From: Leptospira biflexa serovar Patoc strain 'Patoc 1 (Paris)'
GTDB lineage: Bacteria > Spirochaetota > Leptospiria > Leptospirales > Leptospiraceae
NCBI RefSeq assembly: GCF_000017685.1
Contig: NC_010602.1
Location: forward strand, 1,567,501-1,631,500
Direction of reading: 5' to 3'
DNA: 64,000 nt
Both the position numbers and the translations under genes were made by a program. This document shows, one piece after another, positions 43,921 through 51,846 of this stretch; positions within the stretch are counted from its first letter, which is position 1; the number at the start of each line of letters is the position of its first letter. The notes below the pieces were generated by a model. The model was not told the DNA's origin, did not search any database, and worked only from the letters and a program-made list of their open reading frames with translations.

Positions 43921-44340
43921 ATGTCCGTACAAAAAAAAAGATCAGATTGTCCGATTAGTTCTTCCCTTGATATTTGGGGCGATAAATGGTCTCTTCTCAT
44001 CATTAGAGACCTAATGCATCAAAAACAATGCACTTATGGGGATTTTTTAAAATCAAAAGAAGGCATTGCGACCAATATTCTTGCCACAAGGCTTCAGATG
44101 TTGGAAGAAAATGGATTGATTCAGAAAAAGGAACATCCAGAAAACAAAACGAAAGTTTTATACCAACTCACAGACAAAGGGATTGATTTGTTGCCTGTTC
44201 TCATTGAGATCCAAATTTGGGCCGAATCCTATTTTGAGATCCCAAAAGAAATCAAAGAACGAATCAAACCATTCAAAAAAGACAAAGAAACGGTGATTAA
44301 AAAAGCGATGAAAGAAATGAAACGGGAAGGTTCAACTTAG
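43921..44340 (+). CDS. HxlR-family transcriptional regulator
   Basis: 139 residues. The family pattern is CPISSSLDIWGDKWSLLIIRDLM with a conserved Cys near residue 10, then the winged helix GIATNILATRLQMLEENGLIQ. HxlR proteins of this type often sense electrophiles or disulfide stress through that Cys. This fits its divergent neighbours, a quinone reductase and an SDR. No Shine-Dalgarno precedes the ATG, so the start may be leaderless. Confidence 0.9.
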   Translation: MSVQKKRSDCPISSSLDIWGDKWSLLIIRDLMHQKQCTYGDFLKSKEGIATNILATRLQMLEENGLIQKKEHPENKTKVLYQLTDKGIDLLPVLIEIQIWAESYFEIPKEIKERIKPFKKDKETVIKKAMKEMKREGST

Positions 44341-44436
44341 GTTTAAATGAATGTTGTCGGCGAACCTTAATGAGGGGAAAACCTTCGTTTTGTTACAACA
44401 TACATCTAAAACTTGTTTCTATAAGTGAAAAGGGTC

Positions 44437-44476
44437 CTAGACTCGATCGCCTGCAATTTCAGGCGATCGAGTCTAG
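44437..44476. terminator. Strong hairpin, likely bidirectional terminator
   Basis: CTAGACTCGATCGCCTG (44437-44453), loop CAATTT, and CAGGCGATCGAGTCTAG (44460-44476) form a perfect 17-base stem. It is followed by TATTGTTTTC on the plus strand. It sits between the convergent HxlR and SDR genes, so a terminator is the simplest reading. The stem is unusually long and GC-rich for this region. Confidence 0.7.
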
Positions 44477-44595
44477 TATTGTTTTCAAATCCGCAATTAC
44501 AATATTGATTGTATGCTTGGTTTCATATCTTAGAAAGAATTGAAACAACATTTGCGTATTCATATTTTTTCGCGATGACTAGGAAAGGAACTAAC

Positions 44596-45348
44596 CTAAC
44601 TCCTAGTTCCCCCATCCACACGATACACCGATCCTGTGATAAAACTCGAATCATCTGATGCCAAAAAAACAATAAGATTCGCCACTTCGAATGGTTTTCC
44701 GAGCCTTCCGATCGGGATGTTTTTTTCCATTGCCGATTTTCCCCGTTCGCCTGCCACATCAAGGATCGCAGTTTCTGTCCAACCCGGACAAACGGCATTG
44801 ATCCTGACACCAAACTTGGCAACTTCTAAAGCGCCAGTTGTAGAAAGTTCAATCACACCTGCCTTTGCCACACAATAAGGTCCAAGGGAAGGGGAAGCAC
44901 CAAGGCCGGCGATGGATGCTACATTGATGATAGAACCTCCTTTACGATCGGAAAGCATCTGTTTTGTAGCATACTTTTGAGACCAGAATACGCTCGTTAG
45001 GTCCATTAGGATGAGTTTGTTCCAAACTTCGGTTGATACTTTATGCATGAAGGTGGGTTTATTGGCTATCCCTGCGTTATTCACCATGATGTCTAGGCGT
45101 TTGTTTTGATTTTGCAAATGGTCTGTCAAACGTATGATGTCTTCTTCCTTACTCACATCACAAGTTACAAATTCGCAAGAACCACCAAAACTTTGGATTT
45201 CTTTGACTAATGAATTCCCTTCATCGACTTTAATATCGGAGACAACTACATGAGCCCCTTTTTTTGCAAGAAGGAGAGATGTTTCTTTTCCAATGCCTAA
45301 GGCACCACCTGTCACAATTGCGTTTTTCCCAAATAAACTTTGATCCAT
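44596..45348 (-). CDS. Short-chain dehydrogenase/reductase
   Basis: About 250 residues from the ATG at 45348. Motifs: TGGALGIGKE (cofactor), VNNAGIANKP, NVASIAGLG, and the catalytic YCVAKAGVIEL. C-terminal VNDGGTRS-like end reads YRVDGGTRS, typical of the FabG/3-alpha-HSD type. The frame runs 36 bases further upstream. The substrate is unknown. It is a single gene with no clear operon partner. Confidence 0.9.
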   Translation of the reverse strand: MDQSLFGKNAIVTGGALGIGKETSLLLAKKGAHVVVSDIKVDEGNSLVKEIQSFGGSCEFVTCDVSKEEDIIRLTDHLQNQNKRLDIMVNNAGIANKPTFMHKVSTEVWNKLILMDLTSVFWSQKYATKQMLSDRKGGSIINVASIAGLGASPSLGPYCVAKAGVIELSTTGALEVAKFGVRINAVCPGWTETAILDVAGERGKSAMEKNIPIGRLGKPFEVANLIVFLASDDSSFITGSVYRVDGGTRS

Positions 45349-45761
45349 TCCATAATGATTTTTTAGAAAGTGATGGGATGGCAAGAAGATTTAAAATGGA
45401 TGTTAGTTGATAAGTATACCGATCGGTTCACAAAAACATTCATTTCATTTTCGAGCGGAACTAAAATTGGGAAACAATTGCCTATCTCCATGGATCTACC
45501 AATGGGATTACATTTTTGTTGTTTCATTTCGGTAAGTTCAGAGCATCCAAAATCAATGGGAAGGTTTGGGCCATTTGCCTGTCCTAAATTCCATTACTTT
45601 TTTTGAATGCCAAGTCTTCTCAAATTGAGTATATCAGGGAAAGTACGAAAGGAATAGAGTTCGTTTTTGGTTCCGTTTCATTACTTCCTTTCCAAAAGTT
45701 TCGATCGTTTGAGTATAGGACAGGGTTTTTTGATTTTCCCGAAAATCATTCTCACACAAAT
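45349..45761. other. Intergenic stretch, no supported gene
   Basis: About 410 bases between the SDR and the hybrid kinase. A 78-codon frame (45370-45606) on the plus strand and an upstream extension of the kinase frame (from a TTG at 45603) are both open, but neither has start context or protein-like character I can support. Confidence 0.45.
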
Positions 45762-48700
45762 ATGATGGAATTATTAGAAAGTTTTTTTATCTTAGAACCT
45801 TCGGGCGTATATTTTGTTACTGGTACTTACAAAACTTCGTTTGTTGTTTTATCCATTTTTATCTCCATCCTTGCTTCCTGGATTTCATTGTATTTACTTT
45901 ATCGATTTTCAGAAGTACAAAATCATCTCTCTCGTTTAGCCATTTTGTTTACAGCAAGTTTGTCCCTTGGGGGAGCTGTTTGGTCCATGCATTTTATAGG
46001 CATGATATCATTTGAACTCTGCACTTTTGTTTCTTATGATAAAACCATCACTTCGCTTTCCATCCTTCCCAGTTTCATCGCGTCTTTTTTTGCACTCAAA
46101 ACATTGAGTAAAAAAAAGATCACCAAGTTTGAGTTAGTTTCTGTGGGAATCCTTGTAGGTGTAGGGATTGGAAGTATGCACTACATGGGAATGTCTGCAA
46201 TGGTCATGAAGCCGAAACTCAAATATGATCCCTTTCTGTTTTTGATATCGCTTTTCGTTGCCATCACTTTATCCATCTTATCTTTGTATTTACAATTTCG
46301 TTTAAAAAATTCACAATTAAAACTACGAAGTATTTACTTAACCTTAATCAGTGGAATCGTGATGGGTTCGGCGATTTCCGGTATGTATTATACGGGAATG
46401 GCTGCAGCACGTTTTGTCATACCGATTGGAACAGAAATTGACAACACTACCAATGACCAAGTATTTTTAGCATTTTTCGTAGGCTTTGGTAGTCTTTTTG
46501 TCATAGGATCTGCTGTCGTTACCATCGCCTTTATTAGTTATAAGGATCTATTCCAAAATTTGCAAAAAAGTGAATCACGGTTACGCGCCATTATCGAAAC
46601 CGCAGCAGATGCCATTGTCATGATTGATACTCGTGGGATCATCCAAGAGTTTAATGTTACCGCAGAACGAATGTTTGGATGGACCGCAAAGGAAATCATT
46701 GGAAAAAATGTTAAAATTCTTATGCCAAGTCCATTTCGGGAAGAACATGATGGTTATTTATCGAATTATCTGACTACTGGAGAAGCAAAAATCATAGGAA
46801 TTGGTAGGGAAACCATTGCTCTTCGTAAAGACGGAACCACTTTCCCCATTCGACTTGCCATAGGACACACCAAACTACCTCAAAATGATATTTTTGTAGG
46901 ACTCATTAGTGATATTTCTGAACGGATTCTCATAGAACATGCATTAAAGGATAATGAAGAACAACTTAGATCATTCATCCAAAATATTCCAGGCGTTGTG
47001 TATCGATGTTTGATTGATGAATATTGGTCTTCTGTATTTTTGAGCGATGCTATCTTTCAGATTTCAGGTTATCCATCAAAAGATTTTTTAGAACCAAATC
47101 GAATTCGAAATTTTTCGGATATCATTCACCCAGATGATCGGGAACACGTATCCAACATCATCCAAAATGCAATTGATACTTCCGATACATTTGTCCTGAA
47201 TTATAGAATCGTTCATAAAAATGGTGAGATTCGTTGGGTTTTAGAGTATGGTGGACCAGTTTATGATGAAAATAACGAAGTTAAATTTTTGGATGGAGTG
47301 ATTTTAGATAACACAGACCGACGAATGATTGAAGAAGCTCTGATTGAATCGAAAGAAAAAGCAGAGATGGCATCGATCACCAAATCCACTTTTTTAGCAA
47401 ACATGAGTCATGAGATAAGGACTCCCATGAATGCCATCATTGGATTTACGGAAGTATTACTTTCTGACCCAAACCCCAATCAAAACAAAAAACACTTAGA
47501 AACCATTCGAAATTCTGCAAAATCACTTTTGCGATTGTTAAACGATGTATTGAATTCAGCAAAACTCGATCGGGGTGCATTAGAATTAGAATCTGTGGAT
47601 TTTTCCCTTATCTCTCTCGTCGACCAAGTCAGTTCCACTTTTATTATGGAAGCAAAAAGGAAAGGATTGGAATTTTTGACCCATTATTCCAATGAATTGG
47701 AAGATTATTATCGAGGTGACAGTCTAAGGATCCGACAAATTCTAACAAATTTAATTGGGAATGCAATTAAGTTCACCAAACAAGGTAAAATTGAATTATT
47801 CATAACGCCACATAAAGGACAAGTATTGTTTCACATTCAAGATACAGGGATCGGAATTGCCGAAGATCGTATGGAAAAAATTTTTGAACCTTTCACACAA
47901 GCAGATGTATCGATGAGCCGAAAGTTTGGAGGTACCGGTTTAGGAACCACTATCTCCAAACAATTGGTGGAACTGATGGGTGGAAAAATTTGGCTCGAAA
48001 GTAAATTAGGAGTCGGGACAAATTTTTATTTTAGTCTTCCATTGCCTAAGGGCCATTTCGAAACTCTGATCCAAGAAAAAGTATTACTTCCACTACCTAA
48101 GCTAGAGATTCTCATTGTTGATGATGTAAAACAGAATGTCGAACTCATTCAGATTTTAATGGAATCTAACGGACATAAGGTGAATATCGCAAGAAATGGA
48201 TTGGAAGCTTTCCATTTGTTCCAAGACAATCAATTCGATTTGGTACTGATGGACATCCAGATGCCAGAAATGGATGGCCTCGAGGCAACAAGGCAAATTC
48301 GTTCCTTCGAAATCCAAAATAATCGCACACAGACTCCAATCATCGCATTATCCGCCAGTGTGTTCGAGGAAGACAAACAACAGGCCAAATTAGCAGGTAT
48401 GGATGGATTTTTATCAAAACCCATCGACGTAGATGAGTTAAATCAGGAAATTTCCAAATGGATCCAACAAACTAAAAACTCATCGGAAAAAGATTCCACA
48501 CAATCCTTCGCTCCTAATTCCCATACCCCAGATTCCGTTTCCGATCCGGTGAAATTCTCTCCCCTTCCAATTGATTGGGAGAGAGGGGAAAAAATATATG
48601 GATCTCGGTTTCAGTATCAAAAGGTTTTAAAGGACTACTTAGAGGAACAAATTTCTACGATACGCAACTTACCTGATCTATTTTTATCCAAGGACCAAAC

Positions 48701-49223
48701 AAAGGAATTCTTTCATAAATGGAAGGGAGTCGTGTCCAATTTGGGTTTGTATTCAGTGGTTCAAATTTTAAAAGATTGGGAACAAAATTCGACTGAATCA
48801 TTGTTGGCTCGGCCCATGCTCACTCAGATCAGTGAAGAATTCCAATCTCTATTACTAACGATATCCAAAATAGAAACAATGGATTCTGAGAATTCGCATT
48901 CGATTGTATTACAACCAAACGAAATCAAAAGGGAACAATTTGAGTCCTCACAACAGTTTGAACCAAAACCACTCGATAAACAAGAGCAGACGATTGCAAT
49001 TGAACTCGTCGATACTTTGGTGGAATCCTTTCAAAAAGGAAACCTCAACCAAAACGTTTGGAATCAATTGGAAAAACTTCTGTTTCAGACAGTCTATCAA
49101 TTGGAATTAGATTCGGTATCCAAATCGATCGAACAATTTGATTTTGAAAATTCGATCCTACTTTTAGAGAATTTAGAACAAAAAATGAGAGAGCATTCAA
49201 ATGATTCAAAACACAAAACCTAA
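45762..49223 (+). CDS. MHYT-PAS-PAS hybrid sensor histidine kinase with REC and Hpt domains
   Basis: About 1153 residues from the ATG at 45762. The N-terminal seven-helix MHYT domain (about 15-245) has repeated motifs SMHFIGM, SMHYMGM and SGMYYTGM. PAS 1 (about 265-380) resembles FixL: EEHDGYLSNY with His329 and IIGIGRE with Arg349. PAS 2/PAC follows (about 400-525). The kinase has FLANMSHEIRTP (His550), NLIGNAIKFTKQG, DTGIGI and GGTGLGTTI. The REC domain has ILIVDD and LVLMDIQMPEMDG (Asp831). A C-terminal Hpt-like segment HKWKGVVSNLG supplies His985. It is a multistep phosphorelay hybrid. The response-regulator gene overlaps its end by 23 bases. MHYT domains are proposed to bind copper or sense O2, CO or NO; the FixL-like PAS suggests haem. 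Confidence 0.9.
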   Translation: MMELLESFFILEPSGVYFVTGTYKTSFVVLSIFISILASWISLYLLYRFSEVQNHLSRLAILFTASLSLGGAVWSMHFIGMISFELCTFVSYDKTITSLSILPSFIASFFALKTLSKKKITKFELVSVGILVGVGIGSMHYMGMSAMVMKPKLKYDPFLFLISLFVAITLSILSLYLQFRLKNSQLKLRSIYLTLISGIVMGSAISGMYYTGMAAARFVIPIGTEIDNTTNDQVFLAFFVGFGSLFVIGSAVVTIAFISYKDLFQNLQKSESRLRAIIETAADAIVMIDTRGIIQEFNVTAERMFGWTAKEIIGKNVKILMPSPFREEHDGYLSNYLTTGEAKIIGIGRETIALRKDGTTFPIRLAIGHTKLPQNDIFVGLISDISERILIEHALKDNEEQLRSFIQNIPGVVYRCLIDEYWSSVFLSDAIFQISGYPSKDFLEPNRIRNFSDIIHPDDREHVSNIIQNAIDTSDTFVLNYRIVHKNGEIRWVLEYGGPVYDENNEVKFLDGVILDNTDRRMIEEALIESKEKAEMASITKSTFLANMSHEIRTPMNAIIGFTEVLLSDPNPNQNKKHLETIRNSAKSLLRLLNDVLNSAKLDRGALELESVDFSLISLVDQVSSTFIMEAKRKGLEFLTHYSNELEDYYRGDSLRIRQILTNLIGNAIKFTKQGKIELFITPHKGQVLFHIQDTGIGIAEDRMEKIFEPFTQADVSMSRKFGGTGLGTTISKQLVELMGGKIWLESKLGVGTNFYFSLPLPKGHFETLIQEKVLLPLPKLEILIVDDVKQNVELIQILMESNGHKVNIARNGLEAFHLFQDNQFDLVLMDIQMPEMDGLEATRQIRSFEIQNNRTQTPIIALSASVFEEDKQQAKLAGMDGFLSKPIDVDELNQEISKWIQQTKNSSEKDSTQSFAPNSHTPDSVSDPVKFSPLPIDWERGEKIYGSRFQYQKVLKDYLEEQISTIRNLPDLFLSKDQTKEFFHKWKGVVSNLGLYSVVQILKDWEQNSTESLLARPMLTQISEEFQSLLLTISKIETMDSENSHSIVLQPNEIKREQFESSQQFEPKPLDKQEQTIAIELVDTLVESFQKGNLNQNVWNQLEKLLFQTVYQLELDSVSKSIEQFDFENSILLLENLEQKMREHSNDSKHKT

Positions 49224-50202
49224 AATTTTAGTCATTGATGATGAAGCGACGAACTTACAAATATTAAATGAAATTTTGAAGAACGATTATTCCTTAAGTT
49301 TTGCAAAAGATGCAAATAAAGGATGGGAACTGGCCTTTAGTGAATCTCCCGATTTGATTTTGCTTGATGTGATGATGCCTGAAAAAACAGGTTATGACCT
49401 CATCAAACAATTAAAGGAAAATAAAAAAACTCAGTTCATCCCAGTGATTTTTGTAACAGCACTTACAGATGTAGGTGATGAGGAAAAAGGATTTCATTTG
49501 GGCGCAGTGGATTATATTACAAAACCTGTAAGCCCCGCAATCGTCAAAGCGAGGGTGAAAACACATTTATCGCTTGTGGATAGTACGGAAGTCAAGATCA
49601 CAAGATTACAGATCATCCAGAGATTAGGGATGGCTTCCGAATACAAAGATAATGAAACGGGAATGCATGTCATTCGGATGAGCCATTATAGCAAAACACT
49701 TGCTCTCGCCATTGGTTTTAGTGCAGAAGGTGCAGATGAAATTTTAAATGCAGCACCCATGCACGATGTAGGTAAAATTGGAATCCCAGATTCGATCATC
49801 CAAAAACCAGGTAAACTCACGGAAGAAGAATGGAATATCATGAAACGCCATCCTGAAATTGGAGCCGAAATCATCGGAGACCATCATTCCCGTTTGTTAA
49901 AATTAGCAAAGTCCATCGCTCTCACACATCATGAAAAATATGATGGATCTGGATATCCTTATCAGTTAAAAGGGGAAAACATTCCTTTGGAAGGAAGGAT
50001 CATCTCCATTGCCGATGTATTTGATGCCCTAACAACCATAAGACCATATAAAAAAGCATGGGAAGTAGAAGACGCTTTAGGATATTTACAAAAAGAATCA
50101 GGTACACATTTTGATCCAAAATTGGTAAACGAGTTTTTGAAGGTTCTTCCGAAGATTCTTGAAATCAAAGCAGAATGGCCGGAAGAAATTCAAAAAAAAT
50201 AA
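49201..50202 (+). CDS. REC-HD-GYP response regulator (c-di-GMP phosphodiesterase)
   Basis: 333 residues. The receiver domain (about 1-125) has VIDDEATN and the phospho-acceptor LILLDVMMPEKTG, with a final TKPVS. The HD-GYP domain (about 150-320) has the metal site NAAPMHDVGKIGIPD and the signature HHEKYDGSGYP. It is predicted to hydrolyse cyclic di-GMP when phosphorylated. It overlaps the hybrid kinase gene, so that kinase is its likely partner, and the pathway links sensing to c-di-GMP turnover. Confidence 0.93.
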   Translation: MIQNTKPKILVIDDEATNLQILNEILKNDYSLSFAKDANKGWELAFSESPDLILLDVMMPEKTGYDLIKQLKENKKTQFIPVIFVTALTDVGDEEKGFHLGAVDYITKPVSPAIVKARVKTHLSLVDSTEVKITRLQIIQRLGMASEYKDNETGMHVIRMSHYSKTLALAIGFSAEGADEILNAAPMHDVGKIGIPDSIIQKPGKLTEEEWNIMKRHPEIGAEIIGDHHSRLLKLAKSIALTHHEKYDGSGYPYQLKGENIPLEGRIISIADVFDALTTIRPYKKAWEVEDALGYLQKESGTHFDPKLVNEFLKVLPKILEIKAEWPEEIQKK

Positions 50203-50240
50203 ATTCAAATTCGATTTTGAATCCAAACGTTTTTTTTCGC
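50203..50240 (+). terminator. Possible terminator after the HD-GYP gene
   Basis: ATTCAAA (50203-50209), loop TTCGAT, and TTTGAAT (50216-50222) form a seven-base stem, followed by CCAAACG and a run of Ts. The stem is weak in GC, so this is tentative. It sits in the gap between convergent genes. Confidence 0.4.
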
Positions 50241-50261
50241 ATTGGAAATTGAAGGTTTACG

Positions 50262-50993
50262 TTAGTAAGCTTTGAATCCTGTTGGCCTTTCTCCTCGTTT
50301 GTAAAATTCCATTGCTTTTTTTTCGTCTTTTAATAAGCGACTTTTTGCAATGAAACGAACAAACCACGGAATCTTTCGAACGCTACCACCAGTGGCAATC
50401 GCTAAAAGATATGCCTTGGCACATTTTTCGATCAATTCACAATTATAAATGGCCTTTTCACGAGTGACACTTGTGATCACCACTTCTTCTCCTAAAAGAA
50501 AACCATTGGCACCTGAATGTAAGACTGGGCTTGGTAATAATTTCCCATTGGAATCGAGAGGTAATTGGTTCACACTCGCACCTAACTGCCTGCATTGTTC
50601 ATCAAATACAAGTGGGAGAGGGTGGTCCAAGTAGGAAAGTTTGGAACTCCAAGGCGGTGAAAATCGTACGATGGCACCTACATCGGGGCGCTCCGAGTAT
50701 AGGTCTGCATGAAAACGAATGAGAGAAGGAAGGAAGTGGATATCGTTTTTATCACCAACCATGGTGTTTGGATTCTGTATCGAATGGATCCAAACCATTG
50801 GTTTTGATTTTTTTCCTTCCCCTTTCACCATGATTATGAACTGACCCAAGCCAGGTAATAAAAAAGACAAACTGACTGCCTCATTTTGGAAGAGTCCTTT
50901 GGATTCCAATCGATTCCAAAGATCATGTATTTCCCATTCATCGGGAGTTTGGTTTTTTAGTTTGGCTTTTGTTTTTTTTGCTAAATGAATCAT
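50262..50993 (-). CDS. Class II aldolase/adducin-family protein lacking the zinc motif
   Basis: 243 residues of the class II aldolase/adducin fold by overall pattern: an early soluble region, VGAIVRFSPPWSSKLSYLDHPLPL where active members have H-x-H-x-x-x-x-A, and GANGFLLGEEVVITSVTREKAIYNCELIEKCAKAYLLAI where others have N-H-G. The residues that hold the catalytic zinc appear to be missing, so it is probably not an aldolase; it may bind or regulate. It is 39 bases downstream of an intact paralogue. A GGAAG lies before the ATG. Confidence 0.7.
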   Translation of the reverse strand: MIHLAKKTKAKLKNQTPDEWEIHDLWNRLESKGLFQNEAVSLSFLLPGLGQFIIMVKGEGKKSKPMVWIHSIQNPNTMVGDKNDIHFLPSLIRFHADLYSERPDVGAIVRFSPPWSSKLSYLDHPLPLVFDEQCRQLGASVNQLPLDSNGKLLPSPVLHSGANGFLLGEEVVITSVTREKAIYNCELIEKCAKAYLLAIATGGSVRKIPWFVRFIAKSRLLKDEKKAMEFYKRGERPTGFKAY

Positions 50994-51032
50994 GATTGCA
51001 GATCTTCCTTTCCTCGGTTTTCTGAAAGTAAC

Positions 51033-51689
51033 TTATGTGGTAAAAACAGAATTGATTTGTTTCACCAGTGGGGCAGGGTAGTTGGCCACAACGGGATTTT
51101 TTTGGATGGATGACTTTAAGAAATTGGTAGCTTCTTTTTCGATGAGGATCACCGAACGTATGGCAGATTTTAAATCTTTCGCACCGCAGACAATTCCATG
51201 GTTTTTGAGAAGATATCCATTCTGATTTAGAGTGATTTTTTTACGAAAGGCACTGACAAGAAAGGAAGTCCCTGACGGGGCATAAGAAACCATGATGAGT
51301 TTTGATCCAATGAGTTCTTTCGCTTCTTTTGATTCTAGGCTGATATCGTTTCCAAGGAGTGTGATGGCGCTTGCTAAAGGTTGGTGTGTGTGTAGGCTCA
51401 CATTCACATCCAAACGTTTTTGAAAAAAACTCGCATGGATTCCACTTTCTGTTGTTGGTTGTTTGGTTCCTTCCACCATTTTTAGAGAGTTTATTTCTAA
51501 AACACAAAGGTCTTCTGGTTTCATTGTATAATAATCGCTTGCGGAAGGAGTCACTACCATCAGTTCCTCATCCACACGTACAGCCAAATTCCCACCAATT
51601 CCTGCTAAAAATCCAATGTCAGCTAACTGGATACAGGCGGTAATCATTTCTTTTTGAATGGTTTTGATCTTTTGGCTCTTGGTTGTCAT
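51033..51689 (-). CDS. Class II aldolase-family protein, zinc site intact
   Basis: 218 residues matching the class II aldolase/L-fuculose-phosphate aldolase and MtnB family. GIGGNLAVRV (substrate phosphate loop), VSLHTHQPLASAI (zinc ligands) and LLKNHGIVC (third His) are present. It could act on a sugar phosphate or in methionine salvage; I cannot choose. It has a strong AAGGTAGG before the ATG at 51689 and starts an operon with the degenerate paralogue. It is divergent from a phosphatase gene, with a pair of identical-type palindromes in between. Confidence 0.82.
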   Translation of the reverse strand: MTTKSQKIKTIQKEMITACIQLADIGFLAGIGGNLAVRVDEELMVVTPSASDYYTMKPEDLCVLEINSLKMVEGTKQPTTESGIHASFFQKRLDVNVSLHTHQPLASAITLLGNDISLESKEAKELIGSKLIMVSYAPSGTSFLVSAFRKKITLNQNGYLLKNHGIVCGAKDLKSAIRSVILIEKEATNFLKSSIQKNPVVANYPAPLVKQINSVFTT

Positions 51690-51719
51690 ATACCTACCTT
51701 ACGTTCCTAGATTTTTCAT

Positions 51720-51739
51720 TAGTCGACATGTGTCGACTA
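51720..51739. promoter_or_regulatory. Operator copy 1: TAGTCGACATGTGTCGACTA
   Basis: A nine-base inverted repeat around TG, containing CGACA-TG-TGTCG. It lies about 30 bases before the start of the class II aldolase gene (minus strand). The core is shared with the copy at 51803-51814. Confidence 0.6.
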
Positions 51740-51802
51740 AATTTTTGGATCCATTGGTTCTGGAATCCCTTCCAAAAACCTGATCGATGGGATAAAATCA
51801 AT

Positions 51803-51814
51803 CGACAAATGTCG
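51803..51814. promoter_or_regulatory. Operator copy 2: CGACAAATGTCG
   Basis: Same CGACA-NN-TGTCG core as copy 1, with centre AA, lying 32 bases before the ATG at 51847. It overlaps a possible -35 (TCGACA, 51802-51807) whose -10 would be TATATT at 51824-51829, 16 bases on. One regulator could control both divergent genes. Confidence 0.55.
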
Positions 51815-51846
51815 GTAAAAAATTATATTACATCAGGTTTTCCCAT

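Noticed and set aside
45370..45606. 78-codon frame upstream of the hybrid kinase
   Set aside because: No ribosome-binding site, no recognisable pattern, overlaps the SDR promoter side.
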